Assembly: GCA_020161535.1 (NCBI GenBank)
Contig: JAIUNW010000010.1
Coordinates: forward strand, 1-64,000
DNA: 64,000 nucleotides
From: Bacteroidota bacterium
Lineage (GTDB): Bacteria > Bacteroidota > Bacteroidia > Chitinophagales > Chitinophagaceae
Reading direction: 5' to 3'
Made by a program: the position numbers and the translations under genes. A model generated the notes under the pieces. That model saw nothing but the letters and a program-made list of their open reading frames with translations, was not told the origin of the DNA and ran no database searches. Shown piece after piece: positions 1-8,471 of the stretch. The first letter of the stretch is position 1. The number at the start of each line of letters is the position of its first letter.

Positions 1-54
1 CGCCTGCACCAGCCGCTAATCCGTCGCTCTCAAGCTGCAGAGAAGAGACTAACG

Positions 55-858
55 ATGACCACGATCCCCGCAGTCTTCCCGCCCGCGCCGCACCCCGAGC
101 GCTGGAAGCGTAATCTTCCCGCCGGCGTGGCCTTCCGCTGGCTGGCCCAGGGCTGGCACGACACCTGCACGCGTGCGAATGCAAGTCTTACCTATGGTCT
201 GATCGTATTCGTGGTGTCGCTCACCACCGTCGCCAGCCTGATCTGGTTCGGCTGGGACTACATCCTGTTTCCGGCGTTCGCCGGCTTCATGGTGGTCGGC
301 CCGGTGGTGGCGATCGGCCTCTATGAAAAGAGCCGGCGGCTTGCCGCCGGCGAGCCGGTCAGCCTGATGCGCATGATCTTCGTCAGGCCGGCTTCCGGCG
401 GGCAGATCCTGTTCACCGGCGTGCTGCTCTGCCTCCTCATGCTGCTGTGGATGCGCGCCGCGGTGATCATCTATGCGCTGTTCTTCGGACTGCGGCCGTT
501 CCCCGGCCTCGATCACATCGCGCCAATGCTGTTCACCACGCCGGAAGGCTGGGCGATGCTGCTGGTCGGCGGCGTGGTCGGCGCGCTATTTGCCGCCTTC
601 TCGTTCGCCATCAGCGCGTTCTCGATCCCGATGCTGCTGAACGAGCGCGTCGACGCGCTCACCGCCATGGGGACCAGCGTCGCGCTGGTGTGGCACAACC
701 TGCCGGCCCTGTTCACCTGGGGCGCGATCGTGCTGGTGCTGTTCCTGTTCAGCCTCGCCACCGGTCTGGTCGGCCTGATCGTCGTCTTCCCGGTGCTCGG
801 CCACGGCACCTGGCACGCCTACCGCGCGCTGCGCGGCGACATCGCTCATAAGGATTGA
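55..858 (+). CDS. DUF2189 family integral membrane protein
   Basis: A 267-residue protein that matches DUF2189 in overall pattern: a soluble N-terminus with Trp/Arg (residues 1-30), then about six hydrophobic segments, and a family-typical end around GHGTWHAYRAL. The function of DUF2189 is unknown. The ATG at 55 is the first start after the window edge. Only 1 base separates the stop from the ccoI-like ATG at 860, so the two are probably co-transcribed. GC content and codon use (strong G/C third positions) are clearly higher than in the rest of the window and resemble a Bradyrhizobium/Rhodopseudomonas-type genome. It therefore belongs to the foreign left end and should not be assigned to the Bacteroidota host. 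Confidence 0.8.
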   Translation: MTTIPAVFPPAPHPERWKRNLPAGVAFRWLAQGWHDTCTRANASLTYGLIVFVVSLTTVASLIWFGWDYILFPAFAGFMVVGPVVAIGLYEKSRRLAAGEPVSLMRMIFVRPASGGQILFTGVLLCLLMLLWMRAAVIIYALFFGLRPFPGLDHIAPMLFTTPEGWAMLLVGGVVGALFAAFSFAISAFSIPMLLNERVDALTAMGTSVALVWHNLPALFTWGAIVLVLFLFSLATGLVGLIVVFPVLGHGTWHAYRALRGDIAHKD

Positions 859-859
859 G

Positions 860-1212
860 ATGAGCTGCTGCGCCCCCTCCGTTGACAGCATCACGCCGGC
901 TTTGCCGGCGGCGGAGGAGGTGCAGCTCGCGAGCCGCGACGCCGGCAATGGCGAACGGCAAACCGAACTCTCTGTGCCCGGCATCTATTGCGGCGCCTGC
1001 ATCCGCACCATCGAGAGCGCGCTCGGAACAATGCCGGGCATCAGTCATGCGCGCGTCAACCTCTCGACCCGGCGCGTCACCGTCCGCTGGACCGCCGGCG
1101 AGACACCGCCTCCGTTTCTCGAAGCTCTCGGGCGGCTCGGCTATGCGGCGCACCTCGCCGATCCGGTGGCGCGCGACGAGGACACCGCGCGCAGCGAACT
1201 GATCCGCGCCAG
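860..1212 (+). CDS. ccoI: CcoI/FixI-type copper P-type ATPase, N-terminal fragment
   Basis: Only the first ~118 residues are present. They begin MSCCAP and hold one heavy-metal-associated domain with the copper-binding GIYCGAC motif (CxxC, about residues 46-52), followed by IRTIESAL and a beta-alpha-beta HMA fold. Full proteins of this family run ~730 residues and load copper into cbb3 oxidases. Homology to the family stops around SELIRA (about 1,193-1,210), where the first membrane helix should follow. Downstream, the frame runs on only through sequence antisense to corA. The gene is cut by the junction near 1,210; no frameshift or IS end is visible. Confidence 0.75.
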
Positions 1213-1220
1213 CGAACGGT
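1201..1220. other. Chimeric junction between alphaproteobacterial-like and Bacteroidota DNA
   Basis: Within these ~20 bases the sequence changes from GC-rich ccoI on the plus strand to the C-terminal part of corA on the minus strand. Both genes are truncated at the same point: the ATPase loses its body and CorA loses its membrane domain. There are no inverted terminal repeats, target-site duplication, integrase or tRNA at the switch. A metagenome or library misjoin is the simplest explanation. Confidence 0.75.
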
Positions 1221-1908
1221 TATTATTGCCCCTGATCACCTGCTCTTCCAGGTCTTCAATCCGCTCACCCAGTTTTTCGATCACCAGGAAATAATTGTCC
1301 ACGATCAGGTCCAGCATACCATAACAGAGATAATCGGCCGAACGCTGCCGCATTTTCGAATTGGCCATCCGCAACCGTTCCCGCAGGGGCGTAAACACAT
1401 CGCGGGTAGCATCTTCCTGGAAACTGATCACAAAGTCCTTGCCCAACACAATGCTGATCTGCTCCTGTTCTACCGTACCGGTACTGTTGTTAAAATAAAG
1501 CATGTTCAACAGGCAGAACAAAACCCCTTCCACCTCGTCCATCTTGGGCCGCTGGTTCAGGCTCAGGATGTCTTCGATCAACAGCGGGTGTACCTGGTAG
1601 TGGTTGCAAATGGCTTCCACATCGGTTTTTCGTAGTCCGTCGACATTGATCCAACTGATGCGGTTGCTCTGGTGAAACGGAAAACAGGCGTCGACCGTAT
1701 CGAAACTATATTCATCCATGGTCTGCGCGTCGTAATCGAACACATGGATATGTACGGCCGTCGCTTCCTCCCGTACCGGCGGCACGGTGGGGTTTACACT
1801 CAAAATTTCTTTGGTACGGCTCGTGCCGAACAATACATCGAGCCCGAGATAGCGGAGATAGCGTTGGCCGGGCTTCTTAATAGTGGCATCAATGGCTTCG
1901 CGCAGCAT
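1213..1908 (-). CDS. corA: CorA-family magnesium/cobalt transporter, C-terminally truncated
   Basis: The N-terminal cytoplasmic domain of CorA is intact: a basic start with GQRYLRYLGLD, then ISWINVDGL, HPLLIEDIL, QRPKMDEVEGVLF, and the long stalk helix through LGERIEDLEEQVI. About residue 230 the protein runs into the junction, and the last ~25 residues of the frame are antisense to the ccoI fragment. The two membrane helices and the GMN selectivity motif, about 100 residues, are missing. The ATG at 1908 gives an N-terminus like other Bacteroidota CorA proteins. As shown it cannot be a functional channel; the intact gene presumably exists in the real genome. Confidence 0.8.
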
Positions 1909-1972
1909 ACCATGAAATTAATTCAAATCTGTGATGCCCTCATAATCATTATTTTTATGCTTCGGAAATAGT

Positions 1973-2608
1973 ATGACGGAAGCATTATTGAAAGGACTTG
2001 CCCTGGGAAGCATCCTCGCCTTATCGGTGGGCCCCGTGATTTTTACCATTATTAAACAGAGCCTGAACAATGGTCGGGAAGGCGGACTCAGTTTCGTCGC
2101 CGGCGTATGGGTCAGCGATATCATTCTCGTGGTGCTCAGCAACGCGTTTTCAGAATGGGTGAAAACCCTGCTGCAATACCAGCGCACCATCGGCTATGTG
2201 GGCAGTATTTTCCTGGTGGGCATGGGCATTTATTATCTCTTCCTGAAAAAAGTAAAACTGGCAGCCGATAACCTGGCCGATAGCTCTTTTAGCAAGAGCG
2301 ATATGGCCCGCATCTTTAGCAGCGGCTTCCTGATCAATACCCTCAACCCCAGCGTAATTCTTTTTTGGCTCATCAATGCCACCGCTTTCTCGGCTACCCA
2401 TAGCCTGGGCGATCGCATCCTTATTTTTAGCACCTGCATCATCGTCAACATACTGGCCGATGTTGCCAAAGTGCTGATGGCCGGCAAACTGCGCAGTAAA
2501 CTTACCCTGCACAATTTATCGGTGGTCAATAAAATATCCGGACTAATTTTGATTGGCTTTGGCTTCGCCCTTTTTTGGGGCGTGGCTTTTTTAGGGAACA
2601 AGGTCTGA
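1973..2608 (+). CDS. LysE/RhtB-family amino-acid exporter
   Basis: A 211-residue membrane protein with about six hydrophobic segments and the family-typical opening, in which a glycine-rich first helix runs into SVGPVIFTIIKQSLNNGREGG (close to LysE GPxxxxxxxxxxxxGRRxG). The family exports amino acids or derivatives across the inner membrane; the substrate here cannot be told. It diverges from corA with only ~65 bases between, and runs in the same direction as the exported-protein gene at 2642, 33 bases downstream. Confidence 0.85.
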   Translation: MTEALLKGLALGSILALSVGPVIFTIIKQSLNNGREGGLSFVAGVWVSDIILVVLSNAFSEWVKTLLQYQRTIGYVGSIFLVGMGIYYLFLKKVKLAADNLADSSFSKSDMARIFSSGFLINTLNPSVILFWLINATAFSATHSLGDRILIFSTCIIVNILADVAKVLMAGKLRSKLTLHNLSVVNKISGLILIGFGFALFWGVAFLGNKV

Positions 2609-2641
2609 AGCCCCATCCAACAACCCGGAAACAACAACATC

Positions 2642-3208
2642 GTGAAAAACATCCTCCTCCTATTATTGCTGCTTTCGGGTTTTACCGCTGGCGCCCAGGA
2701 AACAACCATGGGCGATTACCTGCTCATGAAAAAACCCAATGGCCGGCACATGGGATCCTATTTTAAAGGCAGTCCTATTTCTTTTTACCTGCCCAATGGC
2801 GTTGGTATTGATGGCTGGATCGAAGACGTGCGCGATGATTCTGTTTTTGTGAAGCAATGGAATATCCAAACCTTTATGACCTCGCTGGGCACTACCCGGG
2901 TTGATACCGTCGGCTTCTATATCCACAAACTTCGGTACACAGATATCGCCAGTATTATTCCCAAACGCAAAGAAGGCTTCCGGTACGTGAAAAACGGCAG
3001 CATTTTTATGATCGGCGGCATCGGCTATGCCGCACTAAATCTTATCAATGGGGCCTACCTGAAAGAACCCCTTACTGATAGCAGAAACCTCACCTCCCTG
3101 GGCATCGCTTTGGGCGTGGCCGGCGGCGGATTCATCCTCAATCGCATTCACCGCCACAAAGTGCGAACGGGAAAACAATATATTATCCAGTACATTAAAA
3201 TGCAGTAG
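2642..3208 (+). CDS. Exported protein of unknown function with C-terminal hydrophobic segments
   Basis: I do not recognise a family. The GTG at 2642 gives a clean signal peptide (MKNILLLLLLLSGFTAGAQ, cleavage after GAQ). A ~95-residue soluble part follows, with beta-rich sequence around GIDGWIEDVRDDSVFVKQW. Two glycine-rich hydrophobic stretches (about residues 120-135 and 150-168) end in a basic tail. It lies 33 bases after the LysE-type gene and 31 bases before mtgA on the same strand, so a three-gene unit is possible. An ATG within the mature part would lose the signal peptide, which favours the GTG start. Confidence 0.65.
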   Translation: MKNILLLLLLLSGFTAGAQETTMGDYLLMKKPNGRHMGSYFKGSPISFYLPNGVGIDGWIEDVRDDSVFVKQWNIQTFMTSLGTTRVDTVGFYIHKLRYTDIASIIPKRKEGFRYVKNGSIFMIGGIGYAALNLINGAYLKEPLTDSRNLTSLGIALGVAGGGFILNRIHRHKVRTGKQYIIQYIKMQ

Positions 3209-3239
3209 GCCGCCATTTCTTTTATCTTGCAAGCCGATC

Positions 3240-3938
3240 ATGAAAACCAAAGGCCTCGTTCCGCGCATCTGGCGTTTTTGCAAAAGACTGTTCCTGGTAT
3301 TGTTCATCGCGCAATTTGTTTATATCATTTTGCTGAAATGGATCGATCCGCCTATTACACTTACCCAGTTGGGTTCCGTTTTTACTGGCTACGGATTAAA
3401 ACGCGATTATGTCAGCCACCGCGAAACGTCCCCCAATATGCGATTGGCAGTGATTGCTTCGGAAGACCAGCTCTTTGCCGACCACAGCGGGTTCGATTGG
3501 AAGAGCATCGAAAAAGCGATGGAATACAACAAGCGCAAACCGGGTCGCGTGCACGGTGCCAGTACCATCAGCCAGCAAACAGCGAAAAATGTTTTTCTCT
3601 GGCAGGGGCGCGACTGGATTCGCAAGGGCCTGGAAATCTATTTCACGTTTATGATCGAAAAAATCTGGGGTAAGAAGCGGATCATGGATGTGTATTTGAA
3701 CGTGATTGAAACCGGCCCCGGTGTGTTTGGTGCGGAAGCGGCCGCGCAGAAATACTTTAATAAATCGGCCGCGCGACTGAATCGGGCCGAAGCCGCTCGT
3801 ATCGCCGCCTGTTTACCCAACCCCAAAAAATTCATTGCGGTGCCTGCCGGTCGCTATGTGAGCAGCCGCGCCTTCCTGATACAGCGGCAGATGAACAACC
3901 TCGATAGCGACGAGGATATCCGCAAGATTATTGATTGA
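3240..3938 (+). CDS. mtgA: Monofunctional peptidoglycan glycosyltransferase
   Basis: A 232-residue GT51 enzyme that polymerises lipid II into glycan strands at the periplasmic face of the inner membrane. There is one N-terminal helix (about residues 12-32). The GT51 motifs are visible in order: IASEDQLFADHSGFDW (catalytic Glu in SEDQ), GASTISQQTAKNVFLW, IWGKKRIMDVYLNVIETG, and GVFGAEAAAQKYFNKSA. No transpeptidase domain follows, and the length is typical of MtgA. It converges on the GT39-like gene with 5 bases between the stop codons. Confidence 0.93.
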   Translation: MKTKGLVPRIWRFCKRLFLVLFIAQFVYIILLKWIDPPITLTQLGSVFTGYGLKRDYVSHRETSPNMRLAVIASEDQLFADHSGFDWKSIEKAMEYNKRKPGRVHGASTISQQTAKNVFLWQGRDWIRKGLEIYFTFMIEKIWGKKRIMDVYLNVIETGPGVFGAEAAAQKYFNKSAARLNRAEAARIAACLPNPKKFIAVPAGRYVSSRAFLIQRQMNNLDSDEDIRKIID

Positions 3939-3943
3939 CAGCC

Positions 3944-5572
3944 TCAACGCAGCTCTAGGGCCAGGGTCGGGCTATTCTGGCTGATCAATCCTGTTACATT
4001 GGTGGCGATTCCCAGTTTCGCACGATACATACCTGCCTCACCAGTCAGGGTAATGGGCGCGCTGTAGACGCCCTCTCTCAGCCCTTGCGGTGCGAGTAAT
4101 ATTCTTTGGTGCAACTGATCGCCCTTGTACACATCCAGCACAATTTGCTTGCCCGCCAGGTTTTCACTGCTACGGAATAACAAATCTTGTGTTTGTCCGC
4201 CGACCAATTGCAAGGGCAGGCTCACCGGCTGTAATTTAATTCCCGACCAGGATTGAAAATCGCGCACTTCCGTGCCCCTGAAAACCCCCTTGGGCGTGGC
4301 GATGCTATCGGCGCCTTCGCGGAGAACCGTTTCAACCAGGTACACCAGGCGGTGCTGGAATTGCTGTTCGAGCGAGGAGAAATTATACAGGTTGCGACGA
4401 TAACTGGTGCTGTTCAAGTCGAAAGCCGTGTCCTGCGCATAGAACCAATACTTAGACGGATACTGGTAACTATTGGTGAACACCACCGGCCGGCCGGCCG
4501 CTTTTTCTTTGATGGCCTGGGCCCAACCGATATTATTGTGCATCTCATCGCGAAAGCGCTCGTTCAGTGCCGGCACATCAACGGCCATGTATAACCGAAG
4601 AATGAAAATCAGTGCCAGCACCGGCAAGCAGAGCCGGTACACCCAAACTGCAAAACGATCATTGGCCGCGAGCCAGCGATGTGCCAGGATCACGAGGGGC
4701 ACCAGCACCGGCGCGGTCCAGTTGGCTTCCACCCGGCCTTTGAGGGTACTGATGGCAAAAAACACAATGATGCCGAGACTGCTGTATTTTAAAGCGCGGC
4801 CAAACGGGTCAGGTGTTTTTTCTTTGATAACGGCATAATACAATAACCAGCCAATCAGGGGGCCGGCAAAAGCCAATTGCCCGGCGAGGTATTCTGTTGT
4901 AAACGCCAGGCGATAGGTGGGTGCATTTCTTTCTTTCAGGTGATACCATACCGAAGGAAAATCATGTTGGTATTGCCAGTATACATGCGGCGTAAACAAA
5001 AGCACGGCAGCAATGACTGCCAACCAGGCTTTCCATTGCAGGGCCAGCCGCCAATTACTCAGCACGGTAAAGAAGATGATGAGTATGCCGTGGTACTTGC
5101 TGTACAGCATCAATGCCATCACCAGGCCCAGCAGCAAAGCCGACGCAACACTGTTCTTCTCCAGAAACTGTTTGTATTGCCAGAAGAAAAGCGCGGTGAA
5201 AAAAGTAAGTGGTATATCCGGCACGGCGAGTACGCCGCCGATTTGCAGTACGGCCATCGATGCCGCCATCGCCATAAACAGCCGCTCGTTTTTTACAAAC
5301 AACATTTTGTACATCAACCACAACGTAAGCCCGTTGAGGATCACCATAAAAAGGCGCACGCCCAATTCATTGGGAAAAAGGGCATACCCGATTTTGATCA
5401 GGAAGGCGATCATGGGCGGATGATCAAAATAGCCCCAGTCGAGTTGTCTTGAGTACACCCAGTAATAGGCTTCATCGTCGAGCAGTTGGGTGGTATAGGC
5501 CTGTACAATATTGAGCAGGATCCAGCCAATGAAAAACCAGCGCAGGGGATTTTTTTTGATCGCGGCAAACAT
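3944..5572 (-). CDS. GT39/ArnT-like membrane glycosyltransferase
   Basis: A 542-residue polytopic protein with about ten N-terminal membrane helices and a soluble C-terminal domain of ~170 residues. The first loop carries DDEAYYWVYSRQLDWGYFDHPP, the acidic lumenal motif of polyprenyl-phosphate-dependent sugar transferases (PMT/ArnT/GT39 group). This predicts transfer of a sugar from an undecaprenyl-phosphate donor onto protein or envelope glycan in the periplasm; the acceptor is unknown. Its ATG overlaps the stop of the NadR-like kinase gene (ATGA), so it is the last gene of the pnuC-kinase transcript, although a functional link to NAD is not obvious. Confidence 0.85.
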   Translation of the reverse strand: MFAAIKKNPLRWFFIGWILLNIVQAYTTQLLDDEAYYWVYSRQLDWGYFDHPPMIAFLIKIGYALFPNELGVRLFMVILNGLTLWLMYKMLFVKNERLFMAMAASMAVLQIGGVLAVPDIPLTFFTALFFWQYKQFLEKNSVASALLLGLVMALMLYSKYHGILIIFFTVLSNWRLALQWKAWLAVIAAVLLFTPHVYWQYQHDFPSVWYHLKERNAPTYRLAFTTEYLAGQLAFAGPLIGWLLYYAVIKEKTPDPFGRALKYSSLGIIVFFAISTLKGRVEANWTAPVLVPLVILAHRWLAANDRFAVWVYRLCLPVLALIFILRLYMAVDVPALNERFRDEMHNNIGWAQAIKEKAAGRPVVFTNSYQYPSKYWFYAQDTAFDLNSTSYRRNLYNFSSLEQQFQHRLVYLVETVLREGADSIATPKGVFRGTEVRDFQSWSGIKLQPVSLPLQLVGGQTQDLLFRSSENLAGKQIVLDVYKGDQLHQRILLAPQGLREGVYSAPITLTGEAGMYRAKLGIATNVTGLISQNSPTLALELR

Positions 5573-6111
5573 CAGGACAAATATTTTTTGATGGCAGCTT
5601 CGGCTTCTAACAGCCGGTTTTCACGCTCACCTGATACAATGATCCAGGGGGTGGATTGGTTTACCAAAATGTCTTTGTACATCTGGAACAATCGTTCTCT
5701 TGTTTCGAGATCAGGATACTCGCGCATTGGATCAGGCGCCCAGGGAATATCGGTATTACAAAGCAGGTAAAGATCGTATTGCCGGGTTACGATCTGGTCA
5801 AGGATGAAGGGATGACATTTGCCAAATACAAATTCACACCAAACCTTCATCACCAGCATATCAGTGTCGATAAAAAGATAGGGATGGGCCGCTGGCTGTT
5901 CAGTCAATTGCCGCGCGTGTTGGTCTTCAAGTGCCAGTTGGCCTTTCGCGATTTGTAATAAATCATCGTAATTGTATGTCAAGCCATTTTTCTGCAGAAA
6001 AGTGCGTGCGTATTCCGGGCACCACAATGTTTGATAATGGTCGGCCAACTGTTCGCACAAACTGCTTTTTCCGGTAGACTCAGGTCCGATAACGACAATC
6101 TTCTTCCACAT
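5572..6111 (-). CDS. NadR-like nicotinamide riboside kinase / AAA ATPase
   Basis: A 179-residue P-loop protein with Walker A GPESTGKSS at residues 9-17, a PEYAR motif (about 33-37) and a Walker-B-like region YLFIDTDMLV. This is the kinase domain of NadR without the adenylyltransferase or repressor parts. Members phosphorylate nicotinamide riboside to NMN. It lies 12 bases downstream of pnuC, which fits uptake coupled to phosphorylation, and overlaps the next gene by 4 bases. A different nucleoside substrate cannot be excluded. Confidence 0.8.
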   Translation of the reverse strand: MWKKIVVIGPESTGKSSLCEQLADHYQTLWCPEYARTFLQKNGLTYNYDDLLQIAKGQLALEDQHARQLTEQPAAHPYLFIDTDMLVMKVWCEFVFGKCHPFILDQIVTRQYDLYLLCNTDIPWAPDPMREYPDLETRERLFQMYKDILVNQSTPWIIVSGERENRLLEAEAAIKKYLS

Positions 6112-6123
6112 ACGGCCTGCAAG

Positions 6124-6744
6124 TTAATCTTCCTTATATTTTTTTCTCCAGGAAAGCAACCCGGCTACGGCCAATACCAGCAATACCAGAAACTGGAAGC
6201 TGGTGAACACATATCCCTTCACAAAATACAGCGGTATGGAAGCCAGGTTGGTGATGATCCACCAATACCAGCTTTCAATTTTTTTGCGCGCCATCAGCCA
6301 CATGCCTGTATAGGCGCTGGCGCTGGCCAGGGCATCGGCCCAGGGAATAGCTTCGGGCGCAAAAGCTTGCTTGAGCCAGTGCAGGCAGAAAAACAGAACG
6401 CCATAAAAAACGCCAAAGAACAGCCATTGTTGCAGCCAGTCTTTCCGTGAAGAAGCAGTGATTCGTAGAACATGTTCCTGGTCGGTACCCCGTCGCGCCC
6501 AAAGTACCCAGCCGTATACACTCATGACCGAGTAATAGATGTTCACCGATGCCTCCCCATATAAATGTCCCTTCAAGCTCAGCCAGGTATAAATCAGGGT
6601 ATTGACCAATCCCACGGGGTACACAAGAATATTTTCTTTGCGGCTGAACCAAACGCTGGCAATGCCCGCGATGGTGCCGATGAATTCAAGTGCGGTCGTG
6701 TGTTGAATGCCGGTAATAAACTGTTCCCAGATAGCGCCTGCCAT
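6124..6744 (-). CDS. pnuC: PnuC-family nicotinamide riboside transporter
   Basis: A 206-residue membrane protein with seven hydrophobic segments and PnuC signatures: the opening IWEQFITGIQHTTALEFIGTI, then GIASVWFSRKENILVYPVGLVNTLIY, and WWIITNLASIPLYFVKGYVFTSFQFLVLLVLAV near the end. PnuC proteins are facilitators for nicotinamide riboside (or, in the PnuT branch, thiamine), trapped by a partner kinase. The NadR-like gene directly downstream favours the NAD salvage role. I see no thiamine-pyrophosphate riboswitch in the 122 bases upstream. Confidence 0.9.
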   Translation of the reverse strand: MAGAIWEQFITGIQHTTALEFIGTIAGIASVWFSRKENILVYPVGLVNTLIYTWLSLKGHLYGEASVNIYYSVMSVYGWVLWARRGTDQEHVLRITASSRKDWLQQWLFFGVFYGVLFFCLHWLKQAFAPEAIPWADALASASAYTGMWLMARKKIESWYWWIITNLASIPLYFVKGYVFTSFQFLVLLVLAVAGLLSWRKKYKED

Positions 6745-6827
6745 TCATTAAAAGTGCATCGGAAATTTTAATTTTCGCGGCCTGCCTGGAATATAATTTG
6801 ATAAACCAGCAATAATTCGCAATGCCG

Positions 6828-6835
6828 TAGTTTTG
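6828..6835 (+). promoter_or_regulatory. -7 box (TAGTTTTG) of the osmC promoter
   Basis: TAGTTTTG matches the Bacteroidota -7 consensus TAnnTTTG and lies 31 bases before the osmC ATG. No convincing -33 element is visible at 17-23 bases upstream, so the assignment is tentative. Confidence 0.45.
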
Positions 6836-6866
6836 GAAACACATTTTTAATTTAAAAAACAGCTAT

Positions 6867-7277
6867 ATGATTCGCAATGCAACAGCCGTTTGGAACGGTT
6901 CCGGTAAAGAAGGCAAGGGATTTCTTTCTACACAGAGTGGAACCCTGAAAGACACCCAGTATTCTTTTAATTCCCGTTTTGAAAGCGGTGTTGGCACCAA
7001 CCCTGAAGAGTTGGTGGCCGCTGCCCACGCGGGTTGTTTCACCATGAAACTGAGTTTTGTCATCGGCGAACAGAAGTTTACGCCTGAATCGCTCGAAACA
7101 AAATGTGATATCACGTTTGAAAATGGCGCAGTGACCAAATCACAGCTCAGTGTGAAAGGCAAAGTGCCTGGCATGAGCAAGGCGCAATTTGATGCGGCGG
7201 TGAAAGAGGCCGAACTCAACTGCCCGATTTCAAAACTGCTGAACACGGCAATTAGCGCAGAGGGAACCCTGCTCTGA
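6867..7277 (+). CDS. OsmC-family organic hydroperoxide reductase
   Basis: A 136-residue protein with the OsmC fold signature. The first redox cysteine is in [13 protein letters not shown] (about residue 57) and the second in [11 protein letters not shown] (about residue 120), with [15 protein letters not shown] as the helix lead-in. These thiol peroxidases reduce organic hydroperoxides in the cytoplasm. Length and both cysteines are normal for the OsmC branch. It stands alone, divergent from pnuC. Confidence 0.92.
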   Translation: MIRNATAVWNGSGKEGKGFLSTQSGTLKDTQYSFNSRFESGVGTNPEELVAAAHAGCFTMKLSFVIGEQKFTPESLETKCDITFENGAVTKSQLSVKGKVPGMSKAQFDAAVKEAELNCPISKLLNTAISAEGTLL

Positions 7278-7298
7278 TCAGCGTACCAAGAGCCGCGC

Positions 7299-8471
7299 TC
7301 AAAGCAATAACAATCGGATCGATATCCAACCCAATGCCAACGCGATCAGCAAGCCTGTGATGCCCAGCCATCGCGGATGCTGATAGTTGTTTGGCATTTT
7401 TTTACTGTATACCGCAAGTAGCAATACCAGCAAGGCAAAGGGCAGGATAAAACCGTTCACGGTGCCGGCCCATACCAATAATTGCACGGGTTTGCCGGCA
7501 ACCAGGAAAACAACGGTGGAAAAAAGTATGAAAATCGCCAGCACGCCTTTTTCGTGGCGCGTAACCACCGGATGGATATTCCGCACGAAGCTGATGCTGG
7601 TATAAGACGAGCCGATTACGGAACTAATGCCCGCCATCCACATCACGATGCCAAACAACCGGTAACCAATATTGCCGGCAGCCTGCAGAAATACATCGGC
7701 GGCGGGATTACTGTTGTCGAGCTGGATGCCCTGGCTCACCACGCCCAACGCCGCCAGAAACAACAAGACGCGCATGGAAGAAGCTGTAAAAATGCCGGTG
7801 ATGGCCGAGCGGTTCACTTCTTTTTCGGTACCCGGACCCGTAATGCCTGAAGCCAACAGTCGATGCGCGCCGGCAAAGCAAATATAACCACCCACGGTGC
7901 CGCCAACAATGGTGATCAGCGCTTTCCAATCGATGGTTTCGGGTTGTATGCTTCTATGCAAGGCCTCCGCCAACGGGGCACCCGATACCAGGGCCACATA
8001 AGCGGTGAGGCCGATTTTAGCAATGCCCAATCCGATCATGGCAAGGTCCACCCGTTTGCGCGCATGCGGCGCCACCAGCAACCAGATAACCAGTACCGCA
8101 CTGATCAACGCCGCTATTCGGGTATCCATGCCCGTTATCACCTGCAAGCCCAGGGCCGCCCCGGCCAGGTTTCCAATGTTGAAGGCGAGTCCGCCGAGAA
8201 ACACCAGCAAGGACAAGAACCAACCCAGTCCGGGTAGCAATCGGTTGACAATATCCTGCGCAGGCAGGCCACAGCCGGAAACAATCCGCCAGATATTCAA
8301 CTGTACCACAATATCAATCACAATGGAAAACAGGATAACAAATCCAAAACTGGCGCCCAGTTGACCGGTGAAAAAACTGGTTTGCGTTAAGAAGCCCGGG
8401 CCCATCGCCGAAGTCGCCATCATGAAAGCGGCACCCCAGAAGGCCGATCCTTGTAACGCGGTTCTCTTCAT
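7299..8471 (-). CDS. YcsG/NRAMP-like transporter of the 5-oxoproline operon
   Basis: A 390-residue, eleven-helix member of the NRAMP superfamily. The ATG at 8471 ([11 protein letters not shown]) is preferred over an upstream in-frame start at 8561: it overlaps the pxpA stop as ATGA, and the 30-residue extension would lie inside pxpA. Where true NRAMP metal transporters carry DPGN in helix 1, this protein reads MGPGFLTQT, so the canonical metal-binding Asp and Asn are missing. Together with its place in the pxp operon, as in the Bacillus ycsFGI-kipI-kipA cluster, this suggests transport of 5-oxoproline or a related substrate, not metal. Confidence 0.82.
   Translation of the reverse strand: MKRTALQGSAFWGAAFMMATSAMGPGFLTQTSFFTGQLGASFGFVILFSIVIDIVVQLNIWRIVSGCGLPAQDIVNRLLPGLGWFLSLLVFLGGLAFNIGNLAGAALGLQVITGMDTRIAALISAVLVIWLLVAPHARKRVDLAMIGLGIAKIGLTAYVALVSGAPLAEALHRSIQPETIDWKALITIVGGTVGGYICFAGAHRLLASGITGPGTEKEVNRSAITGIFTASSMRVLLFLAALGVVSQGIQLDNSNPAADVFLQAAGNIGYRLFGIVMWMAGISSVIGSSYTSISFVRNIHPVVTRHEKGVLAIFILFSTVVFLVAGKPVQLLVWAGTVNGFILPFALLVLLLAVYSKKMPNNYQHPRWLGITGLLIALALGWISIRLLLL

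Noticed and set aside
988-1635. 215-residue plus-strand frame across the junction
   Set aside because: It mixes a shadow of ccoI with antisense corA sequence and has no family likeness.
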